This document shows positions 16,982 through 25,801 of a DNA stretch of 64,000 nucleotides, piece after piece. Source of the DNA: Bacteroidia bacterium (GTDB lineage Bacteria; Bacteroidota; Bacteroidia; Chitinophagales; Chitinophagaceae); assembly GCA_030427635.1 (NCBI GenBank), contig JAUIBA010000015.1:26423-90422 (forward strand), written 5' to 3'. The notes beneath the pieces are model-generated. The model was not told the origin of the DNA and searched no databases. It saw only the letters and a list, made by a program, of their open reading frames with translations. The position numbers were made by a program, and so were the translations under genes. Numbering within the stretch: the first letter of the stretch is position 1; every line of letters starts with the position of its first letter.

Positions 16982-17773
16982 ATGGCCAAAGCAGTGCGTT
17001 CGCAAAAAAAGAGTGCTGAAAAAAAGGAAGTGAAGATCAGCCGTATATTGATTACTCAACCGAGGCCCGAAACCGACAAATCGCCTTATTTCGACCTCGC
17101 GAAGAAATATGATCTTACCCTTGACTTCCATCCTTTTATCAGGGTGGAGGGTGTCAGTGCCAAAGAGTTCCGTAAACAGCGTGTAGACGTTTCTGATTAC
17201 ACCGCTATTATTTTCTCCAGCCGTTATGCTGTGGATCATTTCTTCAGAGTATGTGAGGAAATGAAAGTCAAGGTATCGCAGGATATGAAATACTTCTGCA
17301 TTACCGAGGCTGTAGCATTATATCTGCAGAAGTTCATACTGTACCGTAAGCGTAAGGTCTTCTTCTCTGCCGACGGCAGTACCGGTGGCCTGCAGGATGT
17401 CATTACCAAGCATAAAAATGAAAAGTACATTCTGCCTGTTTCAGACAATGGCAGAAATGATGTAGGTAACCATCTGCTGAAGCATAATATTAAGCATGCC
17501 GAGGTAACACTGTACCGGATGGTATCCAATGAAATAGGAGAGGTGATGGATTCAGGTTATGACCTCATCGTATTCTTTAGTCCGTTTAGTGTACAGAGCC
17601 TTTTTGAGCATGACCCTTCTTTCAAACAGAATGGTACTATGATAGGTGCATTCGGGCCTACCACATCGAAAGCGGTAGAAGACAGTGGAATGCGCCTGGA
17701 TATAAAAGCACCGGCCCCCAATGCTCCATCTATGGTGTCTGCCCTGGAACTTTTTCTGTCGGGAAGTAAGTAA
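16982..17773 (+). CDS. Uroporphyrinogen-III synthase family protein
   Basis: Product of 263 residues with the HemD fold: two Rossmann-like lobes around SRILITQPRPETD (about 20-32), IIFSSRYAVDHFF (about 75-87), YILPVSDNGRNDV (about 142-154) and IGAFGPTTSKAVEDSG (about 220-235). HemD cyclises hydroxymethylbilane to uroporphyrinogen III in tetrapyrrole synthesis. A basic Lys-rich N-terminal extension (KSAEKKEVK) is typical of Bacteroidota members. The start at 16982 is preferred over 16976; both fit. No other hem genes are adjacent, so whether it is the functional HemD or a paralogue is not settled. Confidence 0.82.
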   Translation: MAKAVRSQKKSAEKKEVKISRILITQPRPETDKSPYFDLAKKYDLTLDFHPFIRVEGVSAKEFRKQRVDVSDYTAIIFSSRYAVDHFFRVCEEMKVKVSQDMKYFCITEAVALYLQKFILYRKRKVFFSADGSTGGLQDVITKHKNEKYILPVSDNGRNDVGNHLLKHNIKHAEVTLYRMVSNEIGEVMDSGYDLIVFFSPFSVQSLFEHDPSFKQNGTMIGAFGPTTSKAVEDSGMRLDIKAPAPNAPSMVSALELFLSGSK

Positions 17774-17802
17774 ATAAGAATAGATAAACAGTATATAAGT
17801 AG

Positions 17803-17825
17803 CGGAGATGCATGCAGCGTCTCCG
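17803..17825 (+). terminator. Terminator between convergent genes
   Basis: CGGAGA...TCTCCG with extra GC pairs, then TTATTATT; 30 bp after the uroporphyrinogen-III synthase-like stop and before the convergent NUDIX stop. Confidence 0.5.
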
Positions 17826-17841
17826 TTATTATTACGGGCTG

Positions 17842-18498
17842 TTACCAGTGTGGCTTATGCTCTTTCATCAGTACTTCCAGCTCACTTATCATCATGGCAG
17901 TGGCACCCCATATGATACCGCCATCAGTAAGGTTATATGCTTTTGCTTTCAGCTTTACGCCAGGTAGTGCCGGTGATACTACTTCTGTGAGAATCTTGTT
18001 ACGGTCGTCCAGCAGGTGCGCTACGGGAACTTCTATCAGGTAGGATACCTCCTGCTCGCTGATGCGTACAGCAGGCTTGTAAGGGGCAAATGCTACAAAC
18101 GGGAAAACATTGAAGTTGCTTACCGGTATATATAACGAGGACAGTGGGCCCAGCACATCTATATCTTCACGGTTCACACCTACTTCTTCGTTTGCTTCTC
18201 TAAGGGCTGTGTCCAGCAGGGTAGGGTCTTCCGGCTCCTGGCGGCCACCGGGAAAACTAACCTGGCCACTATGTGCCCTGCCATCTTCTATGCGGCGCAT
18301 CAGCAGCATCTGCAGGCCCGTATCTCCCGGGTATAGCAGACACAATACAGCGCTGATACGTGCATTTTGTGGTACTGCAGGTGGCGAGGGTATAACCCGG
18401 CCCATCATACGCTCCTGCGCTGTAAATCCAGGCAGTGGTTCCTGTAGTCGCTGTCGCAACCACTCTACACCTGCCATAGACTCACCGCCATAAATCAT
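17842..18498 (-). CDS. NUDIX hydrolase, coenzyme A pyrophosphatase type
   Basis: Product of 218 residues. It carries the CoA-pyrophosphatase subfamily signature, LMRRIEDGRAHSGQVSFPGG, directly before a canonical NUDIX box (GGRQEPEDPTLLDTALREAN then EEVGV), which supplies the metal-binding glutamates. The expected reaction is hydrolysis of CoA or acyl-CoA to 3',5'-ADP and phosphopantetheine. It is the last gene of the gldF-gldG-DUF4340 cluster, 33 bp after the DUF4340 stop, so probably in the same transcript. A functional link to gliding is not known. Confidence 0.88.
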   Translation of the reverse strand: MIYGGESMAGVEWLRQRLQEPLPGFTAQERMMGRVIPSPPAVPQNARISAVLCLLYPGDTGLQMLLMRRIEDGRAHSGQVSFPGGRQEPEDPTLLDTALREANEEVGVNREDIDVLGPLSSLYIPVSNFNVFPFVAFAPYKPAVRISEQEVSYLIEVPVAHLLDDRNKILTEVVSPALPGVKLKAKAYNLTDGGIIWGATAMMISELEVLMKEHKPHW

Positions 18499-18531
18499 AT
18501 ACCTGTATTGAATATTATAGATATCGGGTGC

Positions 18532-19599
18532 TTACCTGCGAGCTGCCCCGTCTGCTTTGGCCGGGGCCATATCGGGCGTATAAAATTCCTTACCACGCCT
18601 GAAGATATTCCGGAAGGTAAGTATCTGTATCATGATGGTGTCCTTATAGTCATTCATCACGGCATACATACGGTCAGAGTCAAACTCTTCCGGCACTTCT
18701 TCACCAAAGTTGGACTCTTTTCTGTTTTTACTACGCTTGTTCAGTGCCATCCAGTACACATCTACCATCTGAGATTTGCCGCTGCGGGTAGTCACTTCTA
18801 TTGTAGAGTGTTTTGGAGCTGTTTTGAAGGTGGTGTCATTATCTTCCAATCCGTTCAGATATCCCTCACAGTTTATGTTGCTGAAGAATTTCAGGTAGCT
18901 ATGTACTCTTCTGGTATTGAGGCTGTCTTCTTTTTTTACTACACCATCAGGCACTATTACCGATACCTTGTCGCCGGGGCCATTCACTACGGTAAATGAC
19001 TCGTCAGGTTTTCCGTCATAGTGTACTGATACTGATCGGATGTCATTGGGGGTAAAGTCAAATACAGTACGGTCGCGCCAATCGCGTATGTGTGTAGAGT
19101 AGCGGGGGGTGAGATATCCCACAAATCCCGGAGTCTCTACTACATAAGGCTGCTCTGCGCCTTCCATAAGCATGTTGGTACCCTCGCCCCCGGCAGCTGC
19201 GCCTCCTACATAGAACACGCGCATCTTTTTCCCCTGACGGTCATACAGCTCGGTCTTGATACCGTGTGTAGACAAGGTTTTGATTACATTGTCATGTGCT
19301 GCTTTCGTTACCGGGTACAGCGGTTGCTGTTTTACCAGTGTATTCATCAGCTGGTCCAGCGTGCTGGGCAGTACCGGCCAGGTGTTGTTTACTATCCATC
19401 CTTTGTCAGTACGCTCTACAAGAATACTCTCACCGTCCTGAGCTACCAGAAATATCTTACCTATGGCGCCTGTATCTTTTATATTAAAGCCGGCTTCTGT
19501 TTCTCCGTAGGGGTTTTTATTCACATTGCCGGGAAGTATAAAGTACACACCCGCACCCAGTACGGCCAGAATAGCAATATATACAAATGTCTTACGCAT
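18532..19599 (-). CDS. DUF4340 domain protein (GldG-associated)
   Basis: Product of 355 residues. One N-terminal transmembrane anchor (FVYIAILAVLGAGVYFIL) is followed by a large periplasmic domain with the DUF4340 layout (GYLTPRYSTHIRDWRDRTVFD; DKVSVIVPDGV). DUF4340 proteins commonly accompany GldG/ABC-2-type auxiliary transport genes. Its start overlaps the gldG stop by 8 bp, implying translational coupling. Probably a periplasmic accessory of the GldFG transporter (inference from position). Confidence 0.85.
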   Translation of the reverse strand: MRKTFVYIAILAVLGAGVYFILPGNVNKNPYGETEAGFNIKDTGAIGKIFLVAQDGESILVERTDKGWIVNNTWPVLPSTLDQLMNTLVKQQPLYPVTKAAHDNVIKTLSTHGIKTELYDRQGKKMRVFYVGGAAAGGEGTNMLMEGAEQPYVVETPGFVGYLTPRYSTHIRDWRDRTVFDFTPNDIRSVSVHYDGKPDESFTVVNGPGDKVSVIVPDGVVKKEDSLNTRRVHSYLKFFSNINCEGYLNGLEDNDTTFKTAPKHSTIEVTTRSGKSQMVDVYWMALNKRSKNRKESNFGEEVPEEFDSDRMYAVMNDYKDTIMIQILTFRNIFRRGKEFYTPDMAPAKADGAARR

Positions 19600-21328
19600 G
19601 GGGTTTATCCGTTTTTTTAGTCTCAGCTTTTACCTCATATCTGCGTCTGCGGAAGAAAGTATAGGCTGATGCAAATATGAGTACAATGGCAATAGGGATA
19701 CCTGTATTAATAGCCTGCCATTTACCTTCTTCCGTTTTTATACGGCCACGGTCCAGCAGGCGCAGTTTTACATCTTTTGAGCGTGCTTCCAGTATACCGC
19801 TATGGTCAGTAAGATATTCCAGACAGTTCAGAAGAAAAGCCCTGTTGGCAAAGAACTCCTGAGTGAAATTATAGTAGCCCATAGGCAGCACCCCATCTTT
19901 CTGAGAGTAGCCGTTGCTGAATATCTCCCCTATAGAAGTTACTATCATAGCCCCGGCACTATCGGTTTGTGCTTTGAAAGGATGTTTCAGAGAGTCCAGC
20001 AGTCGCAGGTATTCAGGTGCCAGCCTGTTGGCATAGAACGAGTGGAAGTTACCTTCCAGGAGTACTGCTACCGGCAGATATGATTTTGTAAACATCTCAT
20101 GCTTCAGCGGATAGCTCATCATAGAGAGGCTTACACGTACCGGGGCACGGGATGTACGGCTGTATTTGGATGAATGCAGCAATATGGTTTTCTTTATTCC
20201 TTCGGTTTTGATAGTATCAATGGTGTTAGTAAAGCCAGCCAGTATAAGGTCCATATTCTTTACTATCGGATGGTCGGCCGATGGATTGATACGAGGGAAA
20301 TATACCCAGTCATGCAGCTCAGGGCGACCATTATTCAGTATCCGGGGTAATGGGTTACACTGCATGTCTTCCAGCAGGTCCTGGTTAACACGTACCCCGT
20401 AGCGGAACAACATATCATCTATGTCTGTAGGGTGTTCCAGCGCTATGAACTGTGGACTGTTGGCAAAGCTGTCAGTAGATGCATTGAGGGCATTGATTAC
20501 CCATAGTACCCGTCCGCCTCTCATTACATACTGGTCTATCTTCAGCTTATCGGGGCCGGTAAATGCTTCCGTGGGCTGATTGATAATAATGGCCTCGTAT
20601 GCTGCAGGTATCTCCAGTGAATGGGGAAGGTCCAGCGAGTCCAGATGATACACGCCGGGCAGCCGTGACAGCATATCATATGTTTTTACGCCCAGCGGCT
20701 CACCATGCCCTGTAAGGTAGGCTATGGATGGCTTGTCGGCTCTACCCATACGGTTTATAGCGCTGGCAAAATTATATTCCAGCATAGCCTCGGCATAGCT
20801 CATCTGCTGTTCAGAGCCGCCACCGGGTGGGGCATCCAGCAGATATATGGGCATTTCCCTTCCGTTATATTTTACCAGTGCAAACGGAAAAAAGGTTTTC
20901 ATGGAGTATTCATCATCATCCTGGGTACTCAGCTCCATTACTTTTATACCCTTGTTTTCCAGGTCATGCGCAATGGCCTTCTTTTCTTTCTCACTCTTAC
21001 CTTCAAAGGGGTCAATGAAGCGGTAAACGATGTGGCTGCCGGCATACTCCTTAAATGAGCGCAGCCGCTCACGTATAGCCTCCTGCAGCCGCTGCAGGCC
21101 CGCCGGGAACTGGCCTTTCAGATATACTTCTACCACAGCTACTTCTTGCATATTGCGCAGCAGCTTTTTGGTAGGCTCTGTAAGTGTAAAGCGTTTTTCC
21201 CGGGTGAGATCCAGCCCGGTATGAAAGTAAGATGCCAGCACGTTCAGACAAACGACTATGGCTGCCATGATAACGAGGCGTAACCTTGCCTGCCCTATCT
21301 GCTTATTAACCGGATTTTTCTTTGCCAT
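19592..21328 (-). CDS. gldG: Gliding motility-associated ABC transporter component GldG
   Basis: Product of 578 residues. N-terminal TM helix (LRLVIMAAIVVCLNVLASYF), a large extracytoplasmic domain of the ABC-type-uncharacterised/GldG family (FTLTEPTKKLLRNMQEVAVV near the start; IAYLTGHGEPLG; MRGGRVLWVINAL), and a C-terminal TM helix (AIVLIFASAYTFF) with a basic tail. GldG works with GldF (permease) and GldA (ATPase, not in this window). In Flavobacterium johnsoniae this set is linked to gliding, though it is not universally essential. It starts 9 bp after gldF. Confidence 0.92.
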   Translation of the reverse strand: MAKKNPVNKQIGQARLRLVIMAAIVVCLNVLASYFHTGLDLTREKRFTLTEPTKKLLRNMQEVAVVEVYLKGQFPAGLQRLQEAIRERLRSFKEYAGSHIVYRFIDPFEGKSEKEKKAIAHDLENKGIKVMELSTQDDDEYSMKTFFPFALVKYNGREMPIYLLDAPPGGGSEQQMSYAEAMLEYNFASAINRMGRADKPSIAYLTGHGEPLGVKTYDMLSRLPGVYHLDSLDLPHSLEIPAAYEAIIINQPTEAFTGPDKLKIDQYVMRGGRVLWVINALNASTDSFANSPQFIALEHPTDIDDMLFRYGVRVNQDLLEDMQCNPLPRILNNGRPELHDWVYFPRINPSADHPIVKNMDLILAGFTNTIDTIKTEGIKKTILLHSSKYSRTSRAPVRVSLSMMSYPLKHEMFTKSYLPVAVLLEGNFHSFYANRLAPEYLRLLDSLKHPFKAQTDSAGAMIVTSIGEIFSNGYSQKDGVLPMGYYNFTQEFFANRAFLLNCLEYLTDHSGILEARSKDVKLRLLDRGRIKTEEGKWQAINTGIPIAIVLIFASAYTFFRRRRYEVKAETKKTDKPHA

Positions 21329-21337
21329 AAACGATTA

Positions 21338-22093
21338 TTATCTGCCCAGTCCACTGCTTACACCGGTAGTACGAGCCGCAAGGGAGTAACGGGTAAGCGC
21401 TATAAAAAATATGATAACTGATACAAAATATACTATGTCGCGACTGTCTATAAAGCCGCGGCTTATAGAGTTGTAGTGAAACTCCATACCTACCATGCTC
21501 AGATAGTAGTCAATACCCTCGGCAAATTTTGGCAGCTTACTGAGCTGCTCAAAGCCTGTATAAAGCACATAACAGGCCAGCAGCGCTATGAGGAAGGCTA
21601 CTACTTGATTGGAGGTAAGTGAGGAGCAGAATATACCTACAGCAGCAAACGTAGCTGCCAGGAAAAAAAGGCCGATATAAGACCCGATAATGGCAGCAGA
21701 ATCAATATGGATATCAGTATAGGATAGGTTATCTATGGTATAGACGTAGATAAGTGTGGGTATGAGTGCAAACACTATGAGTGCCAGTGTGGCAAAATAC
21801 TTACCCAGTATTATCTCAATATCGGTAACCGGTTTGGTGGATAGCCATTCTATATTGCCGGTGCGAAACTCATCGGCAAATGAACGCATGGTAACGGCAG
21901 GCACCAAGAGGAACAAAAGCCAGGGGCCTATCTCAAAGAAGCGCTCCATGGATGCATATCCATAGTTCAGAATGCTGAAATGAGGTATAATCCAGAGGAA
22001 CAGGCTACAGGCTATCAGAAATACCAATAGCACCACATAGCCCATCACCGAGCTGAAAAATGAGTTGATTTCTTTAATAAATATACTACGCAT
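21338..22093 (-). CDS. gldF: Gliding motility-associated ABC transporter permease GldF
   Basis: ABC-2-type permease of 251 residues with six membrane segments (MGYVVLLVFLIACSLFLWII; WLLFLLVPAVTMRSFADEF; YFATLALIVFALIPTLIYVY; SYIGLFFLAATFAAVGIFCS; VAFLIALLACYVLYTGF; IVYFVSVIIFFIAL). The F..EI...F/SSVMGYVV N-terminus and the motif MRSFADEFRTGNIEWLSTKP are characteristic. First gene of the gldF-gldG-DUF4340-NUDIX unit; the intergenic space before 22244 is shared with a divergent AraC gene. Confidence 0.92.
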   Translation of the reverse strand: MRSIFIKEINSFFSSVMGYVVLLVFLIACSLFLWIIPHFSILNYGYASMERFFEIGPWLLFLLVPAVTMRSFADEFRTGNIEWLSTKPVTDIEIILGKYFATLALIVFALIPTLIYVYTIDNLSYTDIHIDSAAIIGSYIGLFFLAATFAAVGIFCSSLTSNQVVAFLIALLACYVLYTGFEQLSKLPKFAEGIDYYLSMVGMEFHYNSISRGFIDSRDIVYFVSVIIFFIALTRYSLAARTTGVSSGLGR

Positions 22094-22243
22094 ATTATAG
22101 CGGGTACGAAAGGTGGCAAATATAATGAAATGGTGTGGGTTTGATATTTATAACAAAATGGTAAAAATGCTTCTGTATTGGCTATCTGCTACATTTGCAT
22201 AAAGCACTCCTTTCATATTTGTTTATAAATATTATTGCCAGCT

Positions 22244-22990
22244 ATGACCGGTATCAGTTACAAAGACGTAATTCCACCCCCTCCCCTTGGTAATTTTGTG
22301 GATTGTTTCTGGATGCTGCATAATGAAGGTACTGCAGACAGGGAGATAACATTGTTACCCGATGGTAGAATTGATGCTTCATTCATTCCCGGGCGTGGTG
22401 ATTATTTTATACTATTGGGGGTGGATAGCCAGCCTGTGCGCACTATCATTCCGGCTGGGATGTGCATGTATTGTGTCAGCTTCCGCATGCTGGCACCTGA
22501 GTATCTGTTCAGAAAAAAGTTTCCTGTACTAGTAGACTGCTATTATGAGCTGCCACCACAGTTTCTGAATCTGGAAACTGTATCGTTTGCTTCATTTGAA
22601 GAATTCTGCAATGTAATGAGTGAGACGCTGCTCTCATTGCTGCCGGCAGAAACAGATTCCCGGCGGCAGCGGCTGTCAGATATAATATATGCATCGGCTG
22701 GTAGTGTAAGGGTAGGTACTCTGGCCAGGGAGGTGTACTGGAGTGCCCGGCAGATAAACCGCTATCTGCATGAGTGGATAGGTATCTCGCTCAAGTCTTA
22801 CTGCGATATACTCAGATTCAGGGCCTCTTTCCCCCATATAAAGCAGGGTAAGCTATATCCCGACCCTGACTTTGCCGACCAGTCTCATTTTATAAAGCAT
22901 GTCCGTAAGCTGTCTGGTGTTACACCCCGGGAGCTGTACCTGAATAAGAATGACCGATTTATACAATTTTCCACGCTGCCCGAGCAATAA
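22244..22990 (+). CDS. AraC family transcriptional regulator
   Basis: Product of 248 residues from ATG 22244 (an upstream TTG at 22235 is also in frame). The N-terminal half is a DUF6597-type sensor domain (PPPLGNFVDCFWMLHNEG, LLPDGRIDASFI). The C-terminal AraC double HTH includes VGTLAREVYWSARQINRYLH and FADQSHFIKHVRKLSGVTPR. It is followed after 35 bp by the TetX-like monooxygenase in the same direction and probably regulates it, although neither the signal nor the operator can be seen. Confidence 0.88.
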   Translation: MTGISYKDVIPPPPLGNFVDCFWMLHNEGTADREITLLPDGRIDASFIPGRGDYFILLGVDSQPVRTIIPAGMCMYCVSFRMLAPEYLFRKKFPVLVDCYYELPPQFLNLETVSFASFEEFCNVMSETLLSLLPAETDSRRQRLSDIIYASAGSVRVGTLAREVYWSARQINRYLHEWIGISLKSYCDILRFRASFPHIKQGKLYPDPDFADQSHFIKHVRKLSGVTPRELYLNKNDRFIQFSTLPEQ

Positions 22991-23025
22991 TTTTGCCCTG
23001 TCTTAATATATAAAGGACAGGCGAA

Positions 23026-24174
23026 ATGATACAGAGCAAAAGAATAGCTATAATAGGTGGTGGTCCCGGAGGGCTCACACTGGCCCGGTTGCTGCAGATG
23101 CAGGGAGTAACGGTACATGTATATGAGCGGGATGCAGATGAGCATGCACGTTATCAGGGGGCTACGCTGGACCTTCATGAGGAGTCAGGATTGAAGGCAT
23201 TACAGCAGGCAGGTCTTATGGCGGCTTTTGAGGCGGCTTATCGCCCTCATGCCGGGCTGGTGCGGGTGCTGGATAAAGATGCTCATGTAGTATATGATGA
23301 GCACACCGGTACCGGCTCAGTGGCAGAAAGCCGCCCGGAGATAGACCGTGCACCGCTACGCAATCTTTTGCTGGCATCCCTTAAGCCCGGTACTGTAGTG
23401 TGGAACAGGCGCTATGCAGGGATGATGCATGATGGTAAGGCCTGGCAGATACAGTTTGCAGATGGCACATCAGCCCCCGCTGATATAGTAGTAGCTGCTG
23501 ATGGTGCCAACTCTGCAGTACGCGCAATGCTTACATCTATAGCGCCGGTATATTCAGGTGTTACAATAGTAGAAGGCAATATAGCAGATGCTGCGGTACA
23601 TGCGCCGGGTTTCTGGCAACTGGTAAAAGGAGGAAAGATATTTGCACTGTACGGCAGCCGGTCTCTGATACTCAGTGCTAAGGGCGATGGTACACTCTCA
23701 TTTTATACCGGCTGCCCGGTGTACGAAAACTGGGTAGAGCACAGTGGCATTGATTTCAGTGATGCTGTGCAGGTAGCGGCATGGTTCCGGGAAGAATATG
23801 CCGATTGGGGTAGTGAATGGATGGAGCTGGTAACAGCATCGGGGATATCATTTGTGCCACGTCCCCAGTACCATTTCCCGGTTCATCAGCAATGGTCATC
23901 TCAGTCTTCACTTACCTTGCTGGGCGATGCTGCGCACCGTATGCCACCATATGCCGGTGAGGGAGTGAATATGGCTATGCAGGATGCGCTGGAGCTGGCA
24001 GCATGTCTGTTGTCCTCTTCTTATAAAACGCCACTGCAGGCTATAACTGCTTATGAGCAGTCTATGTTACAGAGAGCATCGGCCGTCACGGCTATGACAC
24101 TGGAGCAGACACGGCTGCTACATGCTCCTGGTGGGCTGCAGTATTTGGTGGGGTTATTCAGCGGTTTGCAATAG
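23026..24174 (+). CDS. TetX-like FAD-dependent monooxygenase
   Basis: Flavoprotein of 382 residues in the aromatic-ring/polyketide hydroxylase class. FAD-binding GxGxxG is at residues about 8-16 (AIIGGGPGGLTLARLL). The TetX-like segment RYQGATLDLHEESGLKALQQ follows, then EIDRAPLRNLLLASL, and the second FAD motif GDAAHRMPPYAGEGVN near residue 305. The order and spacing resemble tetracycline-inactivating TetX of Bacteroidota, but overall similarity appears partial, and chromosomal relatives act on many substrates. It is in an apparent two-gene operon with an AraC regulator and convergent with a histidine kinase (3-bp gap). Activity on tetracyclines is not shown by sequence alone. Confidence 0.85.
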   Translation: MIQSKRIAIIGGGPGGLTLARLLQMQGVTVHVYERDADEHARYQGATLDLHEESGLKALQQAGLMAAFEAAYRPHAGLVRVLDKDAHVVYDEHTGTGSVAESRPEIDRAPLRNLLLASLKPGTVVWNRRYAGMMHDGKAWQIQFADGTSAPADIVVAADGANSAVRAMLTSIAPVYSGVTIVEGNIADAAVHAPGFWQLVKGGKIFALYGSRSLILSAKGDGTLSFYTGCPVYENWVEHSGIDFSDAVQVAAWFREEYADWGSEWMELVTASGISFVPRPQYHFPVHQQWSSQSSLTLLGDAAHRMPPYAGEGVNMAMQDALELAACLLSSSYKTPLQAITAYEQSMLQRASAVTAMTLEQTRLLHAPGGLQYLVGLFSGLQ

Positions 24175-24177
24175 CAA

Positions 24178-25689
24178 TTATGAGAGCGGTGTATCCACCG
24201 GCAGCGAAAAGTAAAAGGTAGCGCCCTCACCGGGCCTGCCTTCACCCCATATGCGCCCACCATGTTTCTGTACTATTGCAGCTGCAATGGCAAGACCTAC
24301 TCCGGTACCTTCAAACTCTGACATGCGGTGCAGCCGCTGAAATACAGCAAACAGTTTGTCGGCATACTTCATGTCAAAGCCTACACCATTGTCAGCAATA
24401 CAGTATATAGTCTCATTATCACACTGCTGTGAGGAGATGGTAATCTGAGGATTGTCTTTTTTAGACGAGTATTTAACTGCGTTTCCTAAAAGATTGCGCC
24501 ACACCTGTGCTATGAGTGATGCGTCAGCAGGTGCCTCTGGTAGTGTATCTGTTATGCATACTGCTACGTTTTCCTGTATCATATCGTTACAGAGTTTGTT
24601 TACCAGCTGGTTCATATCCACCATCTTTTTTCCCACAGGGGCTTTCCCTAGTCGTGCAAATTCCAGTATATCTTCTATAAGGTGCCCCATACGGGCTGTA
24701 TTGTGCCTTATTACCGATAGCAGGCGTTTGCCCTCAGGGTCCAGGTTTGCAGTGTATTCTTTCTCCAGTAGTTGTGCATAGCCGTCTATAGCCCGCAGAG
24801 GTGAGCGCAGGTCATGTGAAACTGAATAGGAGAAGGATTCCAGCGTTTTATTGATAGCTGTTAACTCCTGTGTGCGCTCCCGCACCAGCTGTTCCAGTTT
24901 ATCATGTTCCAGCTCCCGGGCCAGCTCCATCTGTTTTCTCTCGGTAATATCCAGTGAGAGTATAAATATACCTATGGGCACAGGCTCTATGCTGAGTTCA
25001 AACCATGCTACTGAACCATCGGGGAAGGTAAATTCATTTTCTATACGATAGTGTAGCCGTTCTTCCATGCAGGATTTATAGTACCAGAAGCCGTTTGTAT
25101 TTTCTATACCGGGGAAGCATTCCATCATCGTCTTTCCCAATAGTGCCTCCCTTGTAGTTTTTGCCTGTGTAGCCAGTACATCATTTACATAAATGTATTT
25201 CCAGTCATAGTCTATGATTTGTGCCCCCTCCAGCATATTATCCAGCGTATGGCGCATACGCAGCTCACTCATTCTCAGCTGTTCCTCTGCCAGTTTACGG
25301 TCATTTATGCTTCTCACAAAGGCCAGTACGCAGGCTCTGTTATCTATCTTGGCTGGTTTTACACATACCTCAAACCAGTGACTGTTGTCGCTGCCATCGC
25401 TACCCATCCATTCAAACCGCTGCACTTCACCTGCGGCACCGGCTCTGAGGTAGTTAAGTGCCTGCTCATCTGAAAAATAGGGGAGTGGTTGCAGCTTGCC
25501 TGCCGGAGCTCCCGATAGTAATTCTTCCTGCCGGTGCCCTGTTATTTCGCATGCGCGCTGGTTAACGTCTATTAACTGCAGTGTTGCTGCATCATACACA
25601 AATATTGCGTTCTCTCCATTGTCAAATATATCTCTGTAGCTATGCATAGACAGGCCTGCATGCCCGCTGTCAGATGTGGTTCTGTTCAT
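24178..25689 (-). CDS. Soluble PAS-PAS sensor histidine kinase
   Basis: Product of 503 residues from ATG 25689; an ATG at 25722 is in frame but adds only a hydrophobic stretch without other support. PAS domains at about 20-130 and 145-255 (the second ends FILSLDITERKQ), a short coiled coil (LEQLVRERTQELTAINKTLE), HisKA with phospho-acceptor His about 292 (YSVSHDLRSPLRAIDGY), and HATPase with N box (NLLGNAVKYSS), DNGVGFD and GTGVGLA. There is no transmembrane segment, so it senses a cytoplasmic signal, as in phytochrome-like kinases. No response regulator is adjacent. Confidence 0.9.
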   Translation of the reverse strand: MNRTTSDSGHAGLSMHSYRDIFDNGENAIFVYDAATLQLIDVNQRACEITGHRQEELLSGAPAGKLQPLPYFSDEQALNYLRAGAAGEVQRFEWMGSDGSDNSHWFEVCVKPAKIDNRACVLAFVRSINDRKLAEEQLRMSELRMRHTLDNMLEGAQIIDYDWKYIYVNDVLATQAKTTREALLGKTMMECFPGIENTNGFWYYKSCMEERLHYRIENEFTFPDGSVAWFELSIEPVPIGIFILSLDITERKQMELARELEHDKLEQLVRERTQELTAINKTLESFSYSVSHDLRSPLRAIDGYAQLLEKEYTANLDPEGKRLLSVIRHNTARMGHLIEDILEFARLGKAPVGKKMVDMNQLVNKLCNDMIQENVAVCITDTLPEAPADASLIAQVWRNLLGNAVKYSSKKDNPQITISSQQCDNETIYCIADNGVGFDMKYADKLFAVFQRLHRMSEFEGTGVGLAIAAAIVQKHGGRIWGEGRPGEGATFYFSLPVDTPLS

Positions 25690-25801
25690 ACTGATGTGGT
25701 AGTATACAAAAATACAAAACAATACATATATTATGTATTTAATATTTTTGACTTTTATTCATGAATTAACCAATATGGGAGTATGCCTTGTTAATCTGTT
25801 G

